From contig CM026386.1 in assembly GCA_014843695.1 (NCBI GenBank), positions 19,335,973-19,399,972 on the forward strand: 64,000 bases of DNA, written 5' to 3'. Made by a program: the position numbers and the translations under genes. The DNA comes from Archivesica marissinica (taxonomy: Eukaryota > Mollusca > Bivalvia > Venerida > Vesicomyidae). The stretch's first letter is position 1. Every line of letters starts with the position of its first letter. The notes beneath the pieces are model-generated. The model ran no database searches and was not told the DNA's origin. It saw only the letters and a list, made by a program, of their open reading frames with translations. Positions 19,612 through 31,100 of this stretch are shown one piece after another.

Positions 19612-19838
19612 TAATTAACTTAATAGCGCAGTGGATGCGCGTTCGCTTCAGGTGCGAAAGGTCCGGAGTTCGAGCCCCACTGGAGCCGTTATGATTGTGC
19701 CCTTATATACTTCTTACAACTTATATTAATCACTTTCGAGACCTCATTCCTGATGGAATCAATCGCCATGAGGGAGAGAGAATAGGCAACGTGGAAATTA
19801 AATGCCTTGCCTAAGGACACAATCGTAACGGCTCCAGG
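19612..19838. mobile_element. Head-to-head pair of SINE family A fragments
   Basis: The first part (19,612-19,705, plus) is a tRNA-like head with A-box TAGCGCAGTGG and B-box GAGTTCGAGCCC, continuing through gccgttatgattgtgcc. It then switches directly to the reverse complement of the body and back toward the head (19,711-19,838), ending aatcgtaacggctccag. The 26-bp arms at 19,680-19,705 and 19,812-19,837 are inverted with two differences. The heads are on the outside and the SINE body appears only once, inverted. Confidence 0.8.
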
Positions 19839-20358
19839 CTATAGAGGTGATGGGGCAATGGAGTTTAAGTCGATGGAATTGATATATTAGGTGAGAGACA
19901 CTGACAAGAGCCAGGGTTCCTGCTGTCAGTCACCAATGGCGCCAAAAAACGAATACTGGTGCTAAATTTTGTGAGTTAGCGAAAATATTTGACGCAACTT
20001 TTGGGGGGGGGGGTAATTTCTTTTTTATTTTGGTCATAACATGTTTTGTCAAATACATGGGGCTTCAAATATTTATCTGTGAACTACTGTATGGCTTGTG
20101 GCGAAAATTTCTGATCAGCCGTTAGTCGGATCAAATGATATGGTCTCTATTTGGTCAATAACTGAATAACCAAGGGAGACCACTCACATAAATATTGCAT
20201 TTTAGGGCTAGGTGTATTAAATCCCCCGACGTTGGTTCATATTTTATGAAATAACCGAGCTGGGGAGCACATGTCATCTAGCACCATCTAAATTATAGCT
20301 TAGCAATTAGAGGTCAGGGTACAGTTCAACAGCTACAATGCTATGCTATACAGGCCCG
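19839..20358. other. Spacer with an 11-bp poly-G run; no gene seen
   Basis: Contains about 11 consecutive G near 20,003-20,013, flanked by aactttt and taatttc. No terminal repeats or coding motifs are recognised. Confidence 0.4.
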
Positions 20359-20366
20359 TGTACTGT

Positions 20367-20643
20367 TGTTATTATTATTATTATATTTGGGGTTTTACGC
20401 CTGCATCAGCACCATTTCGGGCTATATCGCCGGCGGGCAGTTTACCTAACAACACCTTTCCTGGGCAGGCTCCAGCATTTAACCAGTACTTGGGTGCACC
20501 AACCTCCATAAGAAACTGCCAACTTTTTCATATAAATGAGACACGGTTTGAGCGGGGCTCGAACCCGTGACCATCAGTGATGATAGGTTACAGTGGTATA
20601 CAAGTCAGCGACCATAACCACTCGACCACGGAGGCGGACCCCC
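20367..20643 (-). mobile_element. Complete SINE family B (tRNA Ser/Leu-like head, ATT tail)
   Basis: Read on the minus strand it starts ggtccgcctccgtggtcgag, with A-box TGGTCGAGTGGTTATGGTCG and B-box GGGTTCGAGCCCC separated by a long variable-arm-like region, as in class II tRNAs. A unique body follows and the tail is (AAT)n. The same word tgtactgt is found on both sides (20,359-20,366 and 20,644-20,651), a target-site duplication. It is unrelated to family A. The plus-strand open frame across it is not coding. Confidence 0.85.
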
Positions 20644-20750
20644 TGTACTGTAATTTTTGGAATTTCTAGTATAGCGGTGAATATTAGCAGGGTGCAAATA
20701 TTAATGCGGAGACTATTTGTGCGGTGTAAAGTAGTGTGGTGAGCTATATA

Positions 20751-20907
20751 CCGTCAAACTTGTCTTAGTGGTCTCCATTAATCAGCCAGTTTCCAGATTT
20801 CCATTATGTTGTTTTATTATACATTTGACCTCTATTAAGCAGCCACCTATGCTAAGCAGCCACTTTCCGTGATTCCCTTGGCTGGCTGCTTAAGACAGGT
20901 TTCACTG
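20751..20907. mobile_element. 157-bp pogo-type MITE
   Basis: The left end CCGTCAAACTTGTCTTA and the right end, on the reverse strand CAGTGAAACCTGTCTTAAGC, are imperfect inverted termini flanked by TA-rich sequence. They resemble CAGT(N)AAACCTGTCTTAAG-type pogo/Tigger ends and the termini of the 5,546-5,948 element. Internal words agcagccac recur. No coding capacity. Confidence 0.65.
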
Positions 20908-20930
20908 TGTATATATATATATATATAATA
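20908..20930. repeat. (TA)n microsatellite
   Basis: About nine TA units abut the right end of the pogo-type MITE, consistent with insertion into TA-rich target sequence. Confidence 0.9.
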
Positions 20931-21360
20931 AAGACGCAGCACTATATGAGTGAGTGATTGTCTTGTTGCATAATGATAAAAATATATCAAAGTTCTTCTC
21001 GATCCGATTTTCGGCTGCCTGGGGGTTTCCAAAGTTCTTTACTTGGCACTATGTGACAACCAAGAAAGAAACAACATTGCGGCCATATTACATCCACTAC
21101 TTGTATTAGTTCCAGGGATCAGTTTAGAGGGCGATGTGGGTGAAATTGTCGCCCTAGGGACCCTGACTTCGCCCTCTGGGGGCCCCACTTCTCCCTAAAA
21201 AAATAATTTCTTTTTTGGTTTTTACGATTTTCAAAACAAAATGTTGTCTAGTAAGATACACTGGCCCATTATAAAGCACTCCTTCTATTCAAATGTTGTA
21301 TTTAATGGTTGTACTGTGCATTTTAACCCTATTTTGCAGAAGTATATTAAAGAACACCAT
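20931..21360. other. Spacer; no gene recognised
   Basis: Moderately AT-rich, with a cluster of gccct words (21,150-21,195). No repeats or coding motifs are assigned. Confidence 0.35.
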
Positions 21361-21364
21361 TTAA

Positions 21365-21599
21365 CCCTTTCAACACCACAGACCTCTAAATAGGCTTACA
21401 AAAAGTGTAGATCCAGATGAGCCGGCTCATGATGAGCCGTCTCATCAGGATCTGCACTTTTTTGCAGGTAATATTACTATTTTTAGAGAAAAATTACCCA
21501 TTTTGATAAATGAACTGGTCCAAATGTAATTTTCTTATTCATTTATTGGTCTAAGAATATCATGGACCAGTCCATGTCAGTTACTTGGTGTTGAATGGG
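21365..21599. mobile_element. Structured TTAA MITE, copy 2 (piggyBac-type)
   Basis: Body of 235 bp, starting CCCTTTCAACACC and ending GGTGTTGAATGGG, with TTAA on both sides (21,361-21,364 and 21,600-21,603). Internally there is a 15-bp inverted repeat around aaaaagtgtagatcc, enclosing the perfect 14-bp palindrome ATGAGCCGGCTCAT and a near-perfect second one (gatgagccgtctcatc), then the hairpin CATGGACCAGTCCATG. It aligns with the copy at 18,202. Confidence 0.9.
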
Positions 21600-21603
21600 T
21601 TAA

Positions 21604-22103
21604 GGAAGTGATCACGCGATTTCTCACTTCTCCCAAAAATTCTGACCTCGAGTTCTATAGATTGGTAATTTGATTTATTATCTGGTTTCTAGTGAAATAA
21701 AGTTATAACGCTTATGTGTCTGTGTTATTAGTTAATTCATAAAATAAATGGCTTAGTTATTTTTTTCAAAGAGAGACATCAGTCTGTTACTGCCCCTGAA
21801 TACTCCCTAAAAGTATATAGGTCGTATATTAAGTGTTTTCCTCCGTTTTTATCGTTGTTTCCTTTGCACAACATGCTAGCAATTTTATTCCACTATCGCT
21901 TTTTATGAGTATTAAAGTACTATATCTCGACAGATCTCATACAGTATATGCAATGGGTACTTATTTGTAAAATAATGTTATCAGTTAATTAACACGATTT
22001 TGATAAAATTACATTTATCATATCGCAACATCTGGTTAGGGAAACAACATGTAATCTAACTAAAAGGACCTATTCACATTTTGGAATAAATCACACTTTA
22101 TCT
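21604..22103. other. AT-rich junction before the long satellite; nothing recognised
   Basis: No gene, RNA gene or terminal repeat seen. Satellite-like words begin at about 22,104 with a diverged unit (ggtctgtttcatgttttgca). Confidence 0.4.
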
Positions 22104-25100
22104 GCCAAGGGGTCTGTTTCATGTTTTGCATGATGTATTCATGATGGTCATTGTGCAGTTGGTACATCTGTTACATGTATTGCATGATGGTCATTGTGCA
22201 GTTGGTACATCTGTTACATGTATTGCATGATGGTCATTGTGCAGTTGGTACATCTGTTACATGTATTGCATGATGGTCATTGTGCAGTTGATACATCTGT
22301 TACATGTATTGCATGATGGTCATTGTGCAGTTGGTACATCTGTTAAATGTATTGCATGATGGTCATTGTGCAGTTGATACATCTGTTACATGTATTGCAT
22401 GATGGTCATTGTGCAGTTGGTACATCTGTTACATGTATTGCATGATGGTCATTGTGCAGTTGGTACATCTGTTACATGTATTGCATGATGGTCATTGTGC
22501 AGTTGGTACATCTGTTACATGTATTGCATGATGGTCATTGTGCAGTTGGTACATCTGTTACATGTATTGCATGATGTATTGCATGATGGTCATTGTGCAG
22601 TTGGTACATCTGTTACATGTATTGCATGATGGTCATTGTGCAGTTGGTACATCTGTTACATGTATTGCATGATGTATTGCATGATGGCCATTGTGCAGTT
22701 GGTACATCTGTTACATGTATTGTATGATGGCCATTGTGCAGTTGATACACCTGTTACATGTATTGCATGGTGGTTATTGTGCAGTTGTTAAACCTGTTAC
22801 ATGTATTGCATGATGGTCATTGTCCCGTTGATACACCTGTTACATGTATTGCATGATTGTCATTGTGCAGTTGATACATCTGTTACATGTATTGAATGAT
22901 GTATTCCATGATGTATTGCATGGTGGTTATTGTGCAGTTGATACACCTGTTACATGTATTGCTTGATGGTCATTGTGCCGTTGATACACCTGTAACATGT
23001 ATTGCATGATGGTCAGTGTGCAGTTGGTACATCTGTTACATGTATTGCATGATGGTCATTGTGCAGTTGGTACATCTGTTACATGTTTTGCATGATGTAT
23101 TGTATGATGGTCATTGTGCAGTTGGTACATCTGTTACATGTATTGTATGATGGCCATTGTGCAGTTGATACACCTGTTACATGTATTGCATGGTGGTTAT
23201 TGTGCAGTTGATACACCTGTTACATGCATTGCATGATGGTCATTGTGCCGTTGATACACCTGTTACATGTATTGCATGATGGTCATTGTGCAGTTGATAC
23301 ATCTGTTACCTGTAGTGAATGATGTATTCCATGATGTATTGCATGGTGGTTATTGTGCATTTGATACACCTGTTACATGTATTGCTTGATGGTCATTGTG
23401 CCGTTGATACACCTGTTACATGTATTGCATGATGGTCAGTGTGCAGTTGGTACATCTGTTACATGTATTGCATGATGGTCATTGTGCAGTTGGTACATCT
23501 GTTACATGTTTTGCATGATGTATTGTATGATGGTCATTGTGCAGTTGGTACATCTGTTACATGTATTGTATGATGGCCATTGTGCAGTTGATACACCTGT
23601 TACATGTATTGCATGGTGGTTATTGTGCAGTTGATACACCTGTTACATGCATTGCATGATGGTCATTGTGCCGTTGATACACCTGTTACATGTATTGCAT
23701 GATGGTCATTGTGCAGTTGATACATCTGTTACCTGTATTGAATGATGTATTCCATGATGCATTGCATGATGGTCATTGTGCCGTTGATACACCTGTTACA
23801 TGTATTGCATGATGGTCATTGAGCAGTTGATACATCTGTTACATGTATTGAATAATGTATTCCATGATGCATTGCATGATGGTCATTGTGCAGTTGGTAA
23901 ATCTATTACTTGTGTTGCATGATGGTCATTGTGCAGTTGGTACAACTGTTAAAAGCATTGCATGATGGTCATTGTGCAGTTGGTACATCTCTTACATGTA
24001 TTGCATGATGGTCATTGTGCAGTTGGTACATCTGTTACATGTATTGCATGATGGTCATTATGCAGTTGGTACATCTGTAACATGTATTGCATGATGGTCA
24101 TTGTGCAGTTGATACATCTGTTACATGTATTGCATGATGGTCATTGTGCAGTTGGTACATCTGTTACATGTATTGCATGATGGTCATTGTGCAGTTGGTA
24201 CATCTGTTACATGTATTGCATGATGGCCATTGTGCTGTTGATACATCTGTTACATGTATTGCATGATGGTCATTGTGCAGTTGGTACATCTGTTACATGT
24301 ATTGCATGATGTATTGCATGATGGTCATTGTGCAGTTGGTACATCTGTTACATGTATTGCATGATGTATTGCATAATGGTCATTGTGCAGTTGATACATC
24401 TGGTTACATGTATTACATGATGGTCATTGTGCAGTTGGTACATCTGTTACATGTATTGCATGATGGCCATTGTGCAGTTGATACATCTGTTACATGTATT
24501 GCATGATGGTCATTGTGCAGTTGGTACATCTGTTACATGTATTGCATGATGTATTGAATGATGGTCATTGTGCAGTTGGTACATATGTTACATGTATTGT
24601 ATGGTGGTCATTGTGCAGTTGATACATCTGGTTACATGTATTACATGATGGTCATTGTGCAGTTGGTACATCTGTTTTGCATGATGTATTGCGTGATGGT
24701 CATTGTGCAGTTGGTACATCTGTTACATGTATTGTATGATGGTCATTGTGCAGTTGGTACATCTGTTACATGCATAGCATGATGGCCATTGTGCAGTTGA
24801 TACATCTGTTTCATGTTTTGCATGATGTATTACATGATGGTCATTGTGCAGTTGGTACATCTGTTACATGCATAGCATGATGGCCATTGTGCAGTTGATA
24901 CATCTGTTTCATGTTTTGCATGATGTATTACATGATGGTCATTGTGCAGTTGGTACATCTGTTACATGTATTGCATGATGCTCATTGTGCAGTTGATACA
25001 CCTGTTACATGTATTGCATGATGCTCATTGTGCAGTTGATACATCTGTTACATGTATTGCATGCTGTATTGCATGATGGCCATTGTGCCGTTGTTACATC

Positions 25101-28100
25101 TGTTACATGTATTGCATAATGGCCATTGTGCAGTTGATACATCTGATACATGTATTGCATGATGTATTGCATGATGGTCATTGTGCAGTTGGTACATCTG
25201 TTACAAGTATTGCATTATGGTCATTGTGCAGTTGATACATATGTTACATGTATTGCATGATGGTCATTGTGCAGTTGGTACATCTGATACATGTATTGCA
25301 TGATGTATTGCATGATGGTCATTGTGCAGTTGGTACATCTGTTACATGTATTGCATGATGGTCATTGTGCAGTTGGTACATCTGTTACATGTATTGCATG
25401 ATGGTCATTGTGCAGTTGGTACATCTGTTACATGTATTGCATGATGGTCATTGTGCAGTTGGTACATCTGTTACATGTATTGCATGATGTATTGCATGAT
25501 GGTCATTGTGCAGTTGGTACATCTGTTACATGTATTGCATGATGGTCATTGTGCAGTTGGTACATCTGTTACATGTATTGCATGATGTATTGCATGATGG
25601 CCATTGTGCAGTTGGTACATCTGTTACATGTATTGTATGATGGCCATTGTGCAGTTGATACACCTGTTACATGTATTGCATGGTGGTTATTGTGCAGTTG
25701 TTAATCCTGTTACATGTATTGCATGATGGTCATTGTCCCGTTGATACACCTGTTACATGTATTGCATGATTGTCATTGTGCATTTGATACATCTGTTACA
25801 TGTATTGAATGATGTATTCCATGATGTATTGCATGGTGGTTATTGTGCAGTTGATACACCTGTTACATGTATTGCTTGATGGTCATTGTGCCGTTGATAC
25901 ACCTGTTACATGTATTGCATGATGGTCAGTGTGCAGTTGGTACATCTGTTACATGTATTGCATGATGGTCATTGTGCAGTTGGTACATCTGTTACATGTT
26001 TTGCATGATGTATTGTATGATGGTCATTGTGCAGTTGGTACATATGTTACATGTATTGTATGATGGCCATTGTGCAGTTGATACACCTGTTACATGCATT
26101 GCATGATGGTCATTGTGCCGTTGATACACCTGTTACATGTATTGCATGATGGTCATTGTGCAGTTGATACATCTGTTACATGTATTGAATGATGTATTCC
26201 ATGATGCATTGCATGATGGTCATTGTGCCGTTGATACACCTGTTACATGTATTGCATGATGGTCATTGTGCAGTTGATACATCTGTTACATGTATTGAAT
26301 AATGTATTCCATGATGCATTGCATGATGGTCATTGTGCAGTTGGTAAATCTATTACTTTTGTTGCATGATGGTCATTGTGCAGTTGGTACAACTGTTAAA
26401 AGCATTGCATGATGGTCATTGTGCAGTTGGTACATCTGTTACATGTATTGCATGATGTATTGCATGATGGTCATTTTGCAGTTGGTACATCTGTTACATG
26501 TATTGTATGATGGTCATTGTGCAGTTGGTACATCTGTTACATGTATTGCATGATGTAATGCATGATAGTCATTATGCAGTTGGTACATCTGTTACATGTT
26601 TTGCATGATGGTCATTGTACAGTTGGTACATCTTTTTCATGTATTGCATGACGGCCATTGTGCAGTTGATACATCTGTTACGTGTATTACATGATTGTCA
26701 TTGTGCAGTTGCTACATCTCTTACATGTATTGCATGATGGTCATTGTGCAGTTGGTACATCTGTTACATGTATTGTATGATGGCCATTGTGCAGTTGATA
26801 CACCTGTTACATGTATTGCATGGTGGTCATTGTGCAGTTGATACACCTGTTACATGTATTGCATGATGTATTGCATGATGGCCATTGTGCAGTTGGTACA
26901 TCTGTTACAGTTATTGTATGATGGCCATTGTGCAGTTGATACACCTGTTACATGTATTGCATGGTGGTTATTGTGCAGTTGTTAAACCTGTTACATGTAT
27001 TGCATGATGGTCATTGTCCCGTTGATACACCTGTTACATGTATTGCATGATTGTCATTGTGCAGTTGATACATCTGTTACATGTATTGAATGATGTATTC
27101 CATGATGTATTGCATGGTGGTTATTGTGCAGTTGATACACCTGTTACATGTATTGCTTGATGGTCATTGTGCCGTTGATACACCTGTTACATGTATTGCA
27201 TGATGGTCAGTGTGCAGTTGGTACATCTGTTACATGTATTGCATGATGGTCATTGTGCAGTTGGTACATCTGTTACATGTATTGTATGATGGTCATTGTG
27301 CAGTTGGTACATCTGTTACATGTATTGCATGATGGCCATTGTGCAGTTGATACACCTGTTACATGTATTGCATGATGGTTATTGTGCAGTTGATACACCT
27401 GTTACATGTATTGCATGATGGTCATTGTGCCGTTGATACACCTGTTACATGTATTGCATGATGGTCATTGTGCAGTTGATACATCTGTTACATGTATTGA
27501 ATGATGTATTCCATGATGCATTGCATGATGGTCATTGTGCCGTTGATACCTGTTACATGTATTGCATGATGGTCATTGTGCAGTTGATACATCTGTTACA
27601 TGTATTGAATAATGTATTCCATGAGCATTGCATGATGGTCATTGTGCAGTTGGTACATCTGTTACATGTATTGCATGATGGTCATTGTGCAGTTGGTACA
27701 TCTGTTACATGTATTGCATGATGGTCATTGTGCAGTTGGTACATCTGTTACATGTATTGCATGATGGTCATTGTGCAGTTGGTACATCTGTTACATGTAT
27801 TGCATGATGGTCATTGTGCAGTTGGTACATCTGTTACATGTATTGTGTGTATGTGTTTGCATGATGGTCATTGTGCAGTTGGTACATCTGTTATGTGTAT
27901 TGCATGATGGTCATTGTGCAGTTGGTACATCTGTTACATGTATTGCATGATGGTCATTGTGCAGTTGGTACATCTGTTACATGTATTGCATGATGGCCAT
28001 TGTGCAGTTGATACACCTGTTACATGTATTGCATGGTGGTTATTGTGCAGTTGATACACCTGTTACATGTATTGCATGATGTGTCATTGTGCAGTTGATA

Positions 28101-31100
28101 CACCTGTTACATGTATTGCATGATGGTCATTGTGCAGTTGATACATCTGTTACATGTATTGTATGATGTATTGCATGATGGTCATTGTGCAGTTGGTACA
28201 TCTGTTACATGTATTGCATGATGGTCATTGTGCAGTTGGTACATCTGTTACATGTATTGCATGATGGTCATTGTGCAGTTGGTACATCTGTTACATGTAT
28301 TGCATGATGGTCATTGTGCAGTTGGTACATCTGTTACATGTATTGCATGATGGTCATTGTGCAGTTGGTACATCTGTTACATGTATTGATGATGGTCATT
28401 GTGCAGTGGTACATCTGTTACATGTATTGCAGATGTATTGCATGATGGTCATTGTGCAGTTGGTACATCTGTTACATGTATTGCATGATGGTCATTGTGC
28501 AGTTGGTACATCTGTTACATGTATTGTATGATGGTCATTGTGCAGTTGATACACTGTTACATGTATTGCATGGTGGTTATTGTGCAGTTGATAAACCTGT
28601 TACATGTATTGCATGATGGTCATTGTGCCGTTGATACATGTTACATGTATTGCATGATTGTCATTGTGCAGTTGATACATCTGTTACATGTATTGAATGA
28701 TGTATTCCATGATGATTGCATGGTGGTTTGTGCAGTTGATACACTGTTACATGTATTGCTTGATGGTCATTGTGCCGTTGATACACCTGTTACATGTATT
28801 GCATGATGGTCAGTGTGCAGTTGGTACATCTGTTACATGTATTGCATGATGGTCATTGTGCAGTTGGTACATCTGTTACATGTATTGTATGATGGCCATT
28901 GTGCAGTTGATACACCTGTTACATGTATTGCATGGTGGTTATTGTGCAGTTGATACATCTGTTACATGTATTGCATGATGGTCATTGTGCCGTTGATACA
29001 CCTGTTACATGTATTGCATGATGGTCATTGTGCAGTTGATACATCTGTTACATGTATTGAATGATGTATTCCGTGATGCATTGCATGATGGTCATTGTGC
29101 CGTTGATACACCTGTTACATGTATTGCATGATGGTCATTGTGCAGTTGATACATCTGTTACATGTATTGAATAATGTATTCCATGATGCATTGCATGATG
29201 GTCATTGTGCAGTTGGTACATCTATTACTTGTGTTGCATGATGGTCATTGTGCAGTTGGTACAACTGTTAAAAGCATTGCATGATGGTCATTGTGCAGTT
29301 GGTACATCTCTTAGATGTATTGCATGATGGTCATTGTGCAGTTGGTACATCTGTTACATGTATTGCATGATGGTCATTATGCAGTTGGTACATCTGTAAC
29401 ATGTATTGCATTGTGCAGTTGATACATTTGTTACATGTATTGCATGATGGTCATTGTGCAGTTGGTACATCTGTTACATGTATTGCATGATGTATTGCAT
29501 GATGGTCATTGTGCAGTTGGTACATCTGTTACATGTATTGCATGATGGTCATTGTGCAGTTGGTACATCTGTTACATGTATTGCATGATGGCCATTGTGC
29601 AGTTGATACATCTGTTACATGTATTGCATGATGGCCATTGTGCAGTTGGTACATCTGTTACATGTATTGCATGATGTATTGCATGATGGTCATTGTGAAG
29701 TTGGTACATATGTTACATGTATTGTATGGTGGTCATTGTGCAGTTGATACATCTGGTTACATGTATTACATGATGGTCATTGTGCAGTTGGTACATCTGT
29801 TTTGCATGATGTATTGCATGATGGTCATTGTGCAGTTGGTACATCTGTTACATGTATTGTATGATGGTCATTGTGCAGTTGGTACATCTGTTACATGCAT
29901 AGCATGATGGCCATTGTGCAGTTGATACATCTGTTTCATGTTTTGCATGATGTATTACATGATGGTCATTGTGCAGTTGGTACATCTGTTACATGCATAG
30001 CATGATGGCCATTGTGCAGTTGATACATCTGTTTCATGGTTTGCATGATGTATTACATGATGGTCATTGTGCAGTTGGTACATCTGTTACATGTATTGCA
30101 TGATGCTCATTGTGCAGTTGATACACATGTTACATGTATTGCATGATGCTCATTGTGCAGTTGATACATCTGTTACATGTATTGCATGCTGTATTGCATG
30201 ATGGCCATTGTGCCGTTGTTACATCTGTTACATGTATTGCATAATGGCCATTGTGCAGTTGATACATCTGATACATGTATTGCATGATGTATTGCATGAT
30301 GGTCATTGTGCAGTTGGTACATCTGTTACAAGTATTGCATTATGGTCATTGTGCAGTTGATACATATGTTACATGTATTGCATGATGGTCATTGTGCAGT
30401 TGGTACATCTGATACATGTATTGCATGATGTATTGCATGATGGTCATTGTGCAGTTGGTACATCTGTTACATGTATTGCATGATGGTCATTGTGCAGTTG
30501 GTACATCTGTTACATGTATTGCATGATGGTCATTGTGCAGTTGGTACATCTGTTACATGTATTGCATGATGGTCATTGTGCAGTTGGTACATCTGTTACA
30601 TGTATTGCATGATGTATTGCATGATGGTCATTGTGCAGTTGGTACATCTGTTACATGTATTGCATGATGGTCATTGTGCAGTTGGTACATCTGTTACATG
30701 TATTGCATGATGTATTGCATGATGGCCATTGTGCAGTTGGTACATCTGTTACATGTATTGTATGATGGCCATTGTGCAGTTGATACACCTGTTACATGTA
30801 TTGCATGGTGGTTATTGTGCAGTTGTTAAACCTGTTACATGTATTGCATGATGGTCATTGTCCCGTTGATACACCTGTTACATGTATTGCATGATTGTCA
30901 TTGTGCAGTTGATACATCTGTTACATGTATTGAATGATGTATTCCATGATGTATTGCATGGTGGTTATTGTGCAGTTGATACACCTGTTACATGTATTGC
31001 TTGATGGTCATTGTGCCGTTGATACACCTGTTACATGTATTGCATGATGGTCAGTGTGCAGTTGGTACATCTGTTACATGTATTGCATGATGGTCATTGT

